This document shows, piece by piece, positions 25,509 through 34,946 of a stretch of 64,000 nucleotides of DNA. This DNA is from Rosistilla carotiformis (GTDB lineage Bacteria > Planctomycetota > Planctomycetia > Pirellulales > Pirellulaceae), in the NCBI RefSeq assembly GCF_007753095.1, contig NZ_CP036348.1, positions 5,495,411 through 5,559,410 of the forward strand, read 5' to 3'. The notes beneath the pieces were generated by a model, which had not been told where the DNA came from, did not search any database, and saw only the letters and a list, made by a program, of their open reading frames with translations. Each line of letters begins with the position of its first letter. Positions within the stretch are counted from its first letter, which is position 1. Both the position numbers and the translations under genes were made by a program.

Positions 25509-26126
25509 CTAATTAATCGATTGCTCATAGGCGGAAAGTTCTCGCCGCAGCTGTGACCGGGCGCGCGACAACCGGCTGCGAACCGTACCGATGCGGATCT
25601 CCAGGATCTCCGCGATCTTTTGGTAGTCGTAGCCTTCGAACTCACGCAACACCAGCACCTCGCGAAAACTTTCGTCCAGCCGTTTCATCGCCTGCCGCAC
25701 CTGTTCGCAACTTTCGCTGCGTTCGATCTCTGCCGATGGCGATTCCTCGACTTGCCGGCCGTGCCGTCGATCGCTTTCGGTCGCCGATTCGATCGGTACC
25801 CAACGCCGCTGCTTTTCGGAATAGGATCGCCGGGCGTTCAACGCGATGCGGTACAACCACGTGTAGAATTCGCTCTCCTGGCGAAACGATCCCAAATGGA
25901 TGTAGGCCCGCACAAACGCATCTTGCACGATATCTTCGGCAAGGATCGGACAACCGACATAATGCCGCATCACGCCATATAAACGATCTTGGTACCGCAT
26001 CACAACTTCCGCGTAGGCATCGGTATCGCCCAGCTTTGCCGCGGTGATCAATTCAGGGACAGACATCGATTGGATTTCAAGGATTGTCGAACTCATGGTG
26101 GACTGCATCGATGGACTTTCGTACAT
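25509..26126 (-). CDS. ECF RNA polymerase sigma factor (RpoE-like)
   Basis: 205 residues from ATG 26124-26126; in-frame ATGs at 26108 and 26096 are alternatives and none has a clear ribosome binding site. Region 2: YQDRLYGVMRHYVGCPILAEDIVQDAFVRAYIHLGSF, with EFYTWLYRIALNARRSY. Region 4: LDESFREVLVLREFEGYDYQKIAEILEIRIGTVRSRLSRARSQLRRE. It pairs with the kinase gene 54 bp downstream and is divergent from a second sigma gene at 26236. No zinc anti-sigma gene lies next to it, so the kinase may control it. Confidence 0.92.
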   Translation of the reverse strand: MYESPSMQSTMSSTILEIQSMSVPELITAAKLGDTDAYAEVVMRYQDRLYGVMRHYVGCPILAEDIVQDAFVRAYIHLGSFRQESEFYTWLYRIALNARRSYSEKQRRWVPIESATESDRRHGRQVEESPSAEIERSESCEQVRQAMKRLDESFREVLVLREFEGYDYQKIAEILEIRIGTVRSRLSRARSQLRRELSAYEQSIN

Positions 26127-26235
26127 TGTTTTTTGCCGTAGCAACCGCTCTCGCACCGGTACGCGACGGTTAGGCAAGAGCCCCGCAGTTCCATTTGTGA
26201 ATTGCCCTCCAATTCTTCAACCAACGTTTCCCGCC

Positions 26236-26811
26236 ATGAACGACGATTCCATCGATGTCGCCCGCTCGTTGCAACAGATCGTCGACGGGGATCCGACGGC
26301 GGCGGACCGTTTGATGCCGGAGGTCTACGACCAATTGCGGCGTCTGGCCCAATCGATGCTCAATCAGGAATCCCCCTCCCATACGCTGCAACCGACGGCG
26401 CTAGTGAACGAGACCTATTTGCGGATGGCCGATCAGACGAGGGTCGATTGGCAGGGGAAGACTCATTTTTTTGCGATCGGGGCCAAGATGATGCGACGGA
26501 TTTTGGTCGATCATGCCCGTGGCAAAAATCGCCACAAACGAGGCGGCCAAAGTCAACGCATCCCGCTTTCGGATGACATGCGTGTCACCAACCAAAAGGA
26601 CGAAGATGTGTTGGCCATCGAAGACGCCTTGGCCAAACTGGCGACGCTCGATCCCCGGCAGGCTCAAATTGTCGAGCTGAGGTTTTACGGTGGCCTGACG
26701 GTCGAAGAGGTTGCCAACGTGCTGGGCGTTTCCAAACGGACCGTCGAAGCCGAATGGACGATGTTGCGAGCCTGGCTGCGTCGCGAACTCGGCGGCGAAT
26801 TGGCCGATTAG
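26236..26811 (+). CDS. ECF RNA polymerase sigma factor (planctomycete ECF/TIGR02999-like)
   Basis: 191 residues. The pattern [62 protein letters not shown] and [26 protein letters not shown] is that of the sigma group abundant in planctomycetes and acidobacteria. It differs from the divergent RpoE-like factor. The start at 26236 (MNDDS) follows from family length; the frame is open upstream. The downstream 550 bp no longer hold an intact gene, so its usual effector partner may be lost. Confidence 0.93.
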   Translation: MNDDSIDVARSLQQIVDGDPTAADRLMPEVYDQLRRLAQSMLNQESPSHTLQPTALVNETYLRMADQTRVDWQGKTHFFAIGAKMMRRILVDHARGKNRHKRGGQSQRIPLSDDMRVTNQKDEDVLAIEDALAKLATLDPRQAQIVELRFYGGLTVEEVANVLGVSKRTVEAEWTMLRAWLRRELGGELAD

Positions 26812-27365
26812 TCCGTCGGAAACCGCGTCTCTGCAATGTGCTTCGGATTGCGCAATCTGCCAACCACGCAGGCATTTTTTCTTCGAAGGGCGGTCACCGG
26901 CGCACAATCGTCAATACGTGGATCGATCTGTTAGTCTTCTCGATCCCGATGCCAAGATCCTGTTCAACAGTGCGGTCGACGAGGCGATCGATCGGTTGGG
27001 CAGCGGGGATGCCGAGGCGCTCAAAAATATCGAGGGACAATTCGCTCGAGGCCATCGCAACGGCCACATCGAGCGGATGGCAGGATCAACGCCGTGCGCA
27101 GGGCGGAAACCTGCGAGCGATTCGATACCTGGCTGGTGGAAGCAAGCGCCCTTCGGAATCGGGTCAAATTGTTAGAGAGCGGATGCGACGGGATGGAATG
27201 CCCAATCGGCCAAGCCGGTTTAAGCTCAATTGCGTGAGGAATTCTCCGACGCCCACTTCCCGCCCGAGCGGTTGGCACGCGAGAATACAGGGGCTCGTCT
27301 GCCGAGATCGCAGTCCGCGAAACAGCAGCGGAAAACGCCAACAATGGATAATAGGGTACTGTCTG
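26812..27365. other. Gap with gene remnant between sigma factor and GNAT-nitrilase gene
   Basis: About 550 bp. All three forward frames have short protein-like stretches but none is intact; the part from 26918 looks most like a decayed coding sequence (separate entry). No promoter is identified. Confidence 0.4.
26918..27175 (+). pseudogene. Possible remnant of a gene start (asparagine-synthase-like N terminus?)
   Basis: A GTG-initiated frame of 85 codons begins [20 protein letters not shown] and continues with [21 protein letters not shown], which has the feel of a real protein N terminus. After about residue 44 the character changes to low-quality Arg/Gly/Pro sequence, as after a frameshift. 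Another forward frame further on reads [20 protein letters not shown], possibly the displaced continuation. From memory the opening resembles planctomycete asparagine-synthase-type proteins; I am not sure. It could also be a short orphan gene. Confidence 0.3.
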
Positions 27366-28925
27366 ATGGATCCACTCGATCTCAAAGAATTTGAATGGAA
27401 AGTCAAAGTTCGTCAGCTGTCGATCGACGACTACGATGCGCTCGTAAAAATGCAACAACGCTGTTTTCCGGGCATGTCGCCGTGGACCCGCGACCAGATT
27501 GAAAGCCAAATCAAGGTCTTTCCCGAAGGGCAGTTGGTGGTCGAGATCGATGGCGAGGTTGCGGCGTCGTCGTCCAGTTTGATTTTGCGTTACGACCGCA
27601 CGACCGCTTGGCACGATTGGACCCAGGTTGCCGACAACGGTTTCATTCGCAATCACTCTCCCGAAGGGGATACGCTTTACGGCATCGAGATCATGGTCGA
27701 TCCGGAGTATCGCGGGATGAAGTTGTCGCGGCGATTGTACGACGCGCGGAAAAAACTGTGCCGGGAACGCAACATCGAACGGATCATCATCGGCGGACGG
27801 ATTCCAGGCTACGGTGATCGAGCGGATGAGATGTCGGCTAGCGAATATGTCGAGCGAGTGGTTGCCAAAGCGATCCACGATCCCGTGTTGACGGCTCAAA
27901 TTGCCAATGGCTTCGCTTTGCAAGGTTTGATCCCCAATTACTTCCCCAGCGATCAAGCGTCGCGCGGCTACGCGACCTTTCTGGAATGGAGGAACTTGGA
28001 ATATCAAGCCTCTCGGACACGGCGGTATCACGCCGCTTTCGAACCGGTTCGCCTGGCGGTCGTGCAATATGAACTGCGACGGATTAACAACTTCGGTGAG
28101 TTCACGCAACAGAGTGAGTTCTTCGTCGACGTCGCTGCCGATTATAAGTGCGACTTCATCATGTTTCCCGAACTGTTTACGACGCAGTTGTTGTCGTGCG
28201 TCGAATCGGCTCGTCCCGGACTCGCCGCACGCCGACTGGCCGAGTTCACGCCGCAGTACCTCGAGTTTTTTACCGAGTGCGCCGTCAAATACAATGTGAA
28301 CGTGATCGGTGGATCGCAGTTTGTCGTCGAAAACGAAAAGCTCTACAACGTCGCCTACTGCTTTGGTCGCGATGGTACGATCCACAAGCAATATAAGATT
28401 CACATCACTCCCAGCGAACGGAAATGGTGGGGCGTCAGTCCTGGAGATTTTGTCAACGTCTTCGATACCGATTCAGGTCGCGTCGCGATGTTGATCTGTT
28501 ATGACATCGAATTCCCCGAATTGGTCCGGATCGCTGCGGCGAAAGGTGCGCAGATCATCTTCGTGCCGTTTAACACCGACACCGTCGAAGGGTATCTGCG
28601 GATCCGACACTGCGCTCAAGCAAGGTGTGTGGAGAACCACGTCTACGTCGCGATCGCGGGATGTACCGGCAACCTGCCGTTTGTCGAAAACGCCGACATT
28701 CACTATGCCCAATCGGCGATTCTGACCCCCGCCGACGTCGGCTTCTCTCGCGACTCGGTGGGTGCGGAATGCAATCCGAACATCGAAACCGTTGTCATGG
28801 ATGATGTCGATCTGGAAATTCTGCGGAAGCATCGCGAATCGGGGAGCGTGCAGAACTGGAACGACCGCCGCAAGGATCTCTACCGAGTGACCTACGAAGA
28901 GGACGGCAAGACATTCGAGGTCTGA
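27366..28925 (+). CDS. GNAT acetyltransferase-nitrilase fusion protein
   Basis: 519 residues. Residues 1-215 are a GNAT domain ([48 protein letters not shown], the acetyl-CoA loop). Residues about 225-505 are a carbon-nitrogen hydrolase of the nitrilase superfamily with the triad Glu in [10 protein letters not shown], Lys in [12 protein letters not shown] and Cys in [11 protein letters not shown]. The same two-domain order is known in other bacteria, where it is annotated as a bifunctional GNAT/carbon-nitrogen hydrolase; the substrate is not established. The start at 27366 (MDPLDLKEF) is taken from the family; the frame is open far upstream. Confidence 0.92.
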   Translation: MDPLDLKEFEWKVKVRQLSIDDYDALVKMQQRCFPGMSPWTRDQIESQIKVFPEGQLVVEIDGEVAASSSSLILRYDRTTAWHDWTQVADNGFIRNHSPEGDTLYGIEIMVDPEYRGMKLSRRLYDARKKLCRERNIERIIIGGRIPGYGDRADEMSASEYVERVVAKAIHDPVLTAQIANGFALQGLIPNYFPSDQASRGYATFLEWRNLEYQASRTRRYHAAFEPVRLAVVQYELRRINNFGEFTQQSEFFVDVAADYKCDFIMFPELFTTQLLSCVESARPGLAARRLAEFTPQYLEFFTECAVKYNVNVIGGSQFVVENEKLYNVAYCFGRDGTIHKQYKIHITPSERKWWGVSPGDFVNVFDTDSGRVAMLICYDIEFPELVRIAAAKGAQIIFVPFNTDTVEGYLRIRHCAQARCVENHVYVAIAGCTGNLPFVENADIHYAQSAILTPADVGFSRDSVGAECNPNIETVVMDDVDLEILRKHRESGSVQNWNDRRKDLYRVTYEEDGKTFEV

Positions 28926-29850
28926 TAGATTGTAGAAGCGGTGAAGTCGCGAAACGCAGCAGCGTCGCTGGGGGGCGTTTCCGGAAGCGAGACCACGAGT
29001 TGTTTCGACGTGGCACAAACCGCTTTCCGTTTCAGCGTCGTCGTTAACTCGGCCGGTTAGATTAAGTGGCGGGAAGGCTTCCGGGGATAAACGTAATGGG
29101 GAAGAATCAATTACCCATGGAATGATCGTATCGAACCAGGAACCCAAAATGTGTTCCTGGTTCGAGTCTACAAAAAGCAGAAAAATCGATCCGTTTCGTG
29201 GCAAGCGTTCTTAGGGTGGTTGCGATTGAATTGTGACCTGCGGCGCGAAACAGAGTAATTCCAGCGTTTCGCATCGTGGCTCGATTCAGCAGCCCCTCAT
29301 CGGTTTTCATCCGGTAGGTGTCTTCGCCAAACGTCACGGACGTAATGCAACTTGTTCTGGATGGCGCAGTATCCCCGACTTGCTCGCAACAAGTTATCGG
29401 CCGCAGCTGGATTTCGACCAACGCTGGTCATTGCATAAGACACTTCGGTCGTTGAGGTGTTGCCAATTTTGCGAGTCTGCTCCATGCGAACAGCTTGTAA
29501 AGACGGGAGTGGTTGGGGCCTGCCTGCCCGCAAATTGTGCCTGTCCTCCATCGCCGCCGCTGGTCGTGGCACTCCGATAGTGGCGATCACGACCAGTCGC
29601 TTAGTGTGCCCCCACGCCAATGCTCTTAGGAAGATGCAGTTAAATCGAGGGGAATCCTTCTCAGTACTTCGCAAGGGAAAGGGCTCGAAGTTGGTTGCGA
29701 AAATGCTCCAGCACCGGGGAGATTAAAACGCCCCGGTCTAGCCACAGATCACGTGATGTTGCAACGCAATTCGAAGGTCTCCATACGCTATCGAGTCACC
29801 GGACTTTCTCGTCCTACGTCGCCAGCTCAGAACCAAGTTCTTCCTCGATA
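28926..29850. other. Long gene-free interval
   Basis: About 925 bp. Open frames on both strands (for example 29233-29580 forward and 29297-29674 reverse) lack signal peptides, motifs or family-like residues. The only clear structure is the hairpin at 29132-29164. It could hold an unrecognised RNA or a decayed gene. Confidence 0.4.
29132..29164. terminator. Perfect 12-bp hairpin
   Basis: CGAACCAGGAAC (29132-29143) and GTTCCTGGTTCG (29153-29164) with a nine-base loop CCAAAATGT. It lies about 200 bp past the GNAT-nitrilase stop. The arms resemble those of the hairpin at 30353-30388 (shared GAACCAG). Confidence 0.5.
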
Positions 29851-30306
29851 TCAGTCGATCAAGTCGAACGTGAAGTCGTTTTCTTCTCCCTCGCCGACCT
29901 CAGCCATCAAGTCCGATGAGCTTCTCCGTTTGTATTTGATCGGCAACAAATCCTTGACAGTGATCGTAGGTTCCTTGCCATGTTTTTTCATGTACTCCAA
30001 CGCTTCGTCTTCGGACAGAGCGCCCTCGACTTCGGACTTGGCGACCAGGACGTTGTATCTGCCTGGTATTGCTCCATCACCTGGTTGCAGTGTTGTCACT
30101 TCAAAGTGTCCGTTCTCGTCGGTTGCCCCGCTGCAAGCACGTCCTTCCAGGTTGGGTACAAAAGTGACCGTCGCTCCCGCGACAGGCTGTCCTTTGTGGA
30201 GTATTGTGCCGGTGACCGGAACGACTCCATTGACAGACGCTGGCTGGCTGCAGCCAGTCAGAAATCCGGCAGGGACAAGTACCAGTAAACAAACGAATTG
30301 TTTCAT
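29851..30306 (-). CDS. Lipoprotein with carboxypeptidase-regulatory-like domain
   Basis: 151 residues. The lipobox LTGC puts the lipidated cysteine at residue 19. The mature part reads VNGVVPVTGTILHKGQPVAGATVTFVPN, then GATDENGHFEVTTLQPGDGAIPGRYNVLVAK: a transthyretin-like beta sandwich typical of lipoproteins paired with DUF1559. It lies downstream of the DUF1559 gene at 30453 on the same strand, with a hairpin between. No catalytic residues are visible. The C terminus is acidic. Confidence 0.85.
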   Translation of the reverse strand: MKQFVCLLVLVPAGFLTGCSQPASVNGVVPVTGTILHKGQPVAGATVTFVPNLEGRACSGATDENGHFEVTTLQPGDGAIPGRYNVLVAKSEVEGALSEDEALEYMKKHGKEPTITVKDLLPIKYKRRSSSDLMAEVGEGEENDFTFDLID

Positions 30307-30352
30307 CTCAAATCGATCCTTACATCACATTTTAACAGTTGTCGGGAAAATA

Positions 30353-30388
30353 GAACCAGAAGCGAAGTCCCCACCTCGCTTCTGGTTC
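30353..30388 (-). terminator. Intercistronic hairpin between DUF1559 gene and lipoprotein gene
   Basis: GAACCAGAAGCGA (30353-30365) and TCGCTTCTGGTTC (30376-30388), a perfect 13-bp stem with a ten-base loop. On the minus strand it is followed by TATTTTCCC, a weak T-rich tail, so it may attenuate transcription into the lipoprotein gene. Confidence 0.6.
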
Positions 30389-30452
30389 CATGAAACTAGT
30401 GGTCGCGCAAAACTTGCGCACCATCTCAAGTCCAAAATCGCATCCGACGTTT

Positions 30453-31511
<1,059 letters not shown>

Positions 31512-31974
31512 TTTGATAATTCCTTTGTAAATTGGACGGGGCGTTGCAGATCAATATTGGCGAACGCTCAAAGTCGATAGCCGTTCGAACAAACATTGCA
31601 ACCGATATGCCAAATCCCCACTTGATGAGTGGAGTAAGAAACCGCGGGTAGTGGTGGTGCCGAAAGGAGCTAGCGATGGGTTTGCGGTTGAGGTGCGGAA
31701 CCGGTCCTTAGCGAAAGCTGCCGAGAATTCACCTGCCGTAAACCAAACGATGGCAAAGGCACTCTAAACGAGGTTGTTTAATTCTCACTGGAGGGATTTT
31801 GCGAAAAGATCCTCCCACCCCAAGGCGGCGTTGCACTGAAGACTGGCACATCGAGCAAACAAATGAGGCGAGACGTTAAAACGAAAAGAGCCGGGCGGAA
31901 AGGCCCGGCTCGGAACGTTTACCGATCCGCGATGAAACCGCGAGAGGGTGTGGCGACGCTGACTGTCAGGTCGA
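31512..31974. other. Intergenic region with terminator
   Basis: About 460 bp between two DUF1559 genes on the minus strand. It holds the terminator at 31888-31911 of the upstream gene and should hold the promoter of the gene ending at 30453. No open frame looks real. Confidence 0.4.
31888..31911 (-). terminator. Intrinsic terminator of a DUF1559 gene
   Basis: GAGCCGGG (31888-31895) and CCCGGCTC (31904-31911), GC-rich 8-bp stem with an eight-base loop. On the minus strand it is followed by TTTTCGTTTT. It lies 64 bp past the stop of the gene at 31975. Confidence 0.8.
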
Positions 31975-32988
31975 TTAGAACTCGCCGACCGGTTGGCCAT
32001 CGGAGATGAACGAGAGCCGTTGCAGTATGACGAGGTCGGTGGTATCGCTGAGGAAATGGACCGATCCATCGGCAAACGTGATTTGCGCTCCGCCGGGATG
32101 GGTGCTGCCGACGGTCGACCAATTGCCTAACTGGCTCGAGCGCGCCGCGCGTGCATAGGGGGGTGAATCCCAGCTACAGCACACGGTGTCGTTGATGCCG
32201 CGGCTGTAATCGAGCCCCACGCCATGGCCGACCCACTTTGTAAATCCCCAGGCCTGGGACTCGCCATCGATCGTGGCACGCAGGGTCTCGCAGACTGCGG
32301 CGGAGTTGCTGGTCCCATCGGTCAGGTCACGCATCTTGGACGATTCGTCGTGCCCAAACATCCGGCGGGATTCAAAGGTGGTACGGCTCCACTTCTCGGC
32401 AGAAGAGTAGGTCCGCGCGCAATTGAAATCGTAATTGGTAAGGGCTCCCAACAGCGACGTCGTGCCAGCCGAAATCGAATAATGGCTGCTGCCGGCGGTT
32501 GAGTAGTGGGTGGGATTGGGATCCGAAGGGCACATGAAGGCCTCGACGACCGTGCTGACGGCTACATCGTTGGCATTGCCCGCAGCTCCGGGAGCTGGTC
32601 CGGCAAGTCCCTTGCCGTTACTGTTGTGCCCACCGGTCGGCAGGTTCATATCGATTTGATCCTGCAAGTTTTGCAGTTCGATGAACGGAAGCAACAACAT
32701 CCACCCGCGATGATTCAACACCCCGCCGGTAGCTGGCGTCGCGGAACCGGTTGCGATCGCACCACTAGCCGAAACCGAATAAGGGAAGACGCGATGCGTG
32801 TCGTGATAATTGTGCAGCGCCAACCCGATCTGTTTCATATTGTTGGAACAAGACATCCGCCGGGCGGCTTCGCGAGCAGCCTGGACGGCAGGCAGTAGCA
32901 GCCCGACAAGAATACCAATGATGGCGATTACCACTAATAATTCAACCAACGTAAAACCCTGTGGCTTCGTGTTCTTCTTCTGACGCAT
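31975..32988 (-). CDS. DUF1559 pseudopilin-like protein (tandem copy 1)
   Basis: 337 residues. Start ATG 32986-32988 (MRQKKNTKPQGFTLVEL) follows an AGGAG ribosome binding site; the 36 residues upstream in frame are not part of the family. N-terminal pilin-like helix, then [31 protein letters not shown]. The C terminus has HPGGAQITFADG (H-X9-DG). It closely matches the neighbour at 33442 over its full length, in phrases such as [20 protein letters not shown], so the two arose by recent tandem duplication. A strong terminator follows. Confidence 0.93.
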   Translation of the reverse strand: MRQKKNTKPQGFTLVELLVVIAIIGILVGLLLPAVQAAREAARRMSCSNNMKQIGLALHNYHDTHRVFPYSVSASGAIATGSATPATGGVLNHRGWMLLLPFIELQNLQDQIDMNLPTGGHNSNGKGLAGPAPGAAGNANDVAVSTVVEAFMCPSDPNPTHYSTAGSSHYSISAGTTSLLGALTNYDFNCARTYSSAEKWSRTTFESRRMFGHDESSKMRDLTDGTSNSAAVCETLRATIDGESQAWGFTKWVGHGVGLDYSRGINDTVCCSWDSPPYARAARSSQLGNWSTVGSTHPGGAQITFADGSVHFLSDTTDLVILQRLSFISDGQPVGEF

Positions 32989-33441
32989 CGATGACTCCTG
33001 TGCAGGACGGAGGGGACGCTGCTGTGCGACGACGGCAACGTTTGAATTCGGTAAGCGTTCGAAAGAAATAGCAACCAATGTGCCATTGCGCTTCACCGGC
33101 GTGGGGAAGAGAGTGTTGAAATCGATGGCCGTCGAACTGAAACCAGATCTTGCAAGCTGCTTATGGGGACAGACAATACGCTAGGCGTGAACGCTGCCGG
33201 ATAAGGTTGCACTAACAAGCGGGCGCGTTGGTTTAGCCAGAAGCGGCTGCGGCACAATAGATCTTGGAAGGTGTCAAGTTTTTTTGCCCCACGGTTTGGG
33301 GTGCCCCCACGTTGAGCATCGCATGCAAAAAAAAGGGGCGATATAACTAGCAAAAAAGCCGGGCACAAAGACCCGGCTTCTCGTTTTGTTGTTACCAGAA
33401 CACAACGGACATGTTCATGGAACGCAACTTTGTTCGCGGTA
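32989..33441. other. Intergenic region between tandem DUF1559 genes
   Basis: About 450 bp. It contains the terminator at 33356-33379 and must hold the promoter of the downstream copy. No gene is seen. Confidence 0.4.
33356..33379 (-). terminator. Intrinsic terminator of a DUF1559 gene
   Basis: AAGCCGGG (33356-33363) and CCCGGCTT (33372-33379), eight-base loop, followed on the minus strand by a T run. The core stem (GCCGGG/CCCGGC) is the same as at 31888, consistent with duplication of gene plus terminator. Confidence 0.8.
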
Positions 33442-34461
33442 CTAGAACTCACTCAGTGGATTGCCATCGGAAACGTAAGCGATGTTGTTCAAGACGATTT
33501 GGTCGGTCGTTTCGCTTAGGAAATGAACCGATCCATCGCCGAAGGTGACTTGAGCTCCACCGGGATGCGTGCTGCCCACGGTCGACCATTCGCCCAGTTG
33601 GCTTGGACGCGAAGCGCGTGCGTAGGGAGTTGAGTCCCAGCCACAGCATTCGTTGTCGTTGATGCCGCGGGAGTAGGCGAGGTCGACGCCGTGACCGACC
33701 CATTTGACGTAACCCCAAGTTTGCGAGACGCCATCGATGGTGGCTCGCAAGGTCTCGCAGACGGCGGCGGTATTGCTGGTTCCATCGGTCAGGTCGCGCA
33801 TCCGCGACGATTCATCGTTACCAAACATCCGCTTGGTCGCAAACGTATCGCGGCTCCATTTTTCTACAGTCGACGAGGTGCGGCGAACGCTGAAGTCGTA
33901 GTTCGTGTATGCTCCCATCAAACTTGTGGTGCTGGGAGAGATCGAATAGGAACTGCTGGATGTCGTCGTGTAGTGCGTGGGATTTGGATCCGATGGGCAC
34001 ATGAAGGCGTCGACGACCGTACTAACGACCACGTCGTTGGCATTGCCTGACGCCCCCGGTGCAGGCCCCGCCAGACCGACGCTGTTGCGGTCATATGAAC
34101 CGGTTGGCAAATTCATATCGATCTGGTCTTGCAAGTTCTGCAATTCGATAAATGGCAGCAACAACATCCAACCACGATGGTTCAACACGCCGTTTGCGGC
34201 TGGGATTGCGGAACCGGATGTGACCGCCCCGCTGGCCGACACCGAATATGGAAAGACGCGGTGCGTGTCGTGGTAATTGTGCAGTGCCAAACCGATCTGT
34301 TTCATGTTGTTCGAACACGACATTCGGCGAGCCGCTTCGCGTGCCGCTTGCACCGCGGGCAGCAGCAGACCAACCAAGATCCCGATGATCGCAATCACAA
34401 CTAACAATTCCACGAGTGTGAACCCTGAACGATCTGGATTCTTTTGACTGATGAACTTCAT
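33442..34461 (-). CDS. DUF1559 pseudopilin-like protein (tandem copy 2)
   Basis: 339 residues. Start ATG 34459-34461 ([19 protein letters not shown]) has AGGA eight bases upstream; the longer open frame adds only Ser/Arg-rich sequence. It has the same pilin-like N terminus, the phrase [20 protein letters not shown], and [12 protein letters not shown] (H-X9-DG) near the end, and is nearly colinear with the copy at 31975. Differences cluster in the middle (for example [20 protein letters not shown] against SYSISAGTTSLLGALTNYDF). Probably exported and assembled like a pseudopilin; function unknown. Confidence 0.93.
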   Translation of the reverse strand: MKFISQKNPDRSGFTLVELLVVIAIIGILVGLLLPAVQAAREAARRMSCSNNMKQIGLALHNYHDTHRVFPYSVSASGAVTSGSAIPAANGVLNHRGWMLLLPFIELQNLQDQIDMNLPTGSYDRNSVGLAGPAPGASGNANDVVVSTVVDAFMCPSDPNPTHYTTTSSSSYSISPSTTSLMGAYTNYDFSVRRTSSTVEKWSRDTFATKRMFGNDESSRMRDLTDGTSNTAAVCETLRATIDGVSQTWGYVKWVGHGVDLAYSRGINDNECCGWDSTPYARASRPSQLGEWSTVGSTHPGGAQVTFGDGSVHFLSETTDQIVLNNIAYVSDGNPLSEF

Positions 34462-34946
34462 TCGACGATTCCTGTGAAAAGAGGTTAACAAACCTGGGAA
34501 CGATCGCCCGCCCCCAGAATAGTGGGACGTGCTCGATGAAAAGGACTTGTCGCAATGCATGTCGCAAGTCGAGTGCCAATCCTGGCGGCCCCCAACTCAA
34601 TCTTCCCGTTCCAACAGCGGATCAATGCCACAACTACAATAGGGGCATCGCAAAATGTCGAACGATACTCCACCTCAATCGCAACCTACGGCGCAACGCC
34701 CGGCCCTTACGGTTGCGCGGTGCCAGCGATGCCATGGGCAAACATTTGGAAAAAGCTGTGAATGGAGGCCCGTGAGCACCGGTCGGATGGATGTGTGCTC
34801 GAACGCTATGCACAGGATGCAAAAAAACGTGGCGACCCACCGTCCTCATGCACCCAACCTCAGGTCAAACGTGGCCAACCACTCGAAGGGCCCCTGAGCG
34901 GGCAGCACGGCGCAGGGTAGACCGAAGTTTCACTGCGAGCTCGATT
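34462..34946. other. Gene-free interval upstream of tandem DUF1559 copy 2
   Basis: About 485 bp. An 80-codon forward frame at 34655-34897 has a CQRCHGQ motif but no other support. The region should carry the promoter for the DUF1559 gene and the end of the kinase transcript. I see no clear terminator. Confidence 0.35.

Noticed and set aside
29297-29674. 125-codon reverse frame with possible similarity to a DUF1549 start
   Set aside because: A short phrase in the adjacent frame resembled RRxxLDLT, but nothing before or after it fits the family.
34655-34897. 80-codon frame with a CQRCHGQ motif
   Set aside because: One CxxCH-like match, no signal peptide and no supporting context; likely chance.
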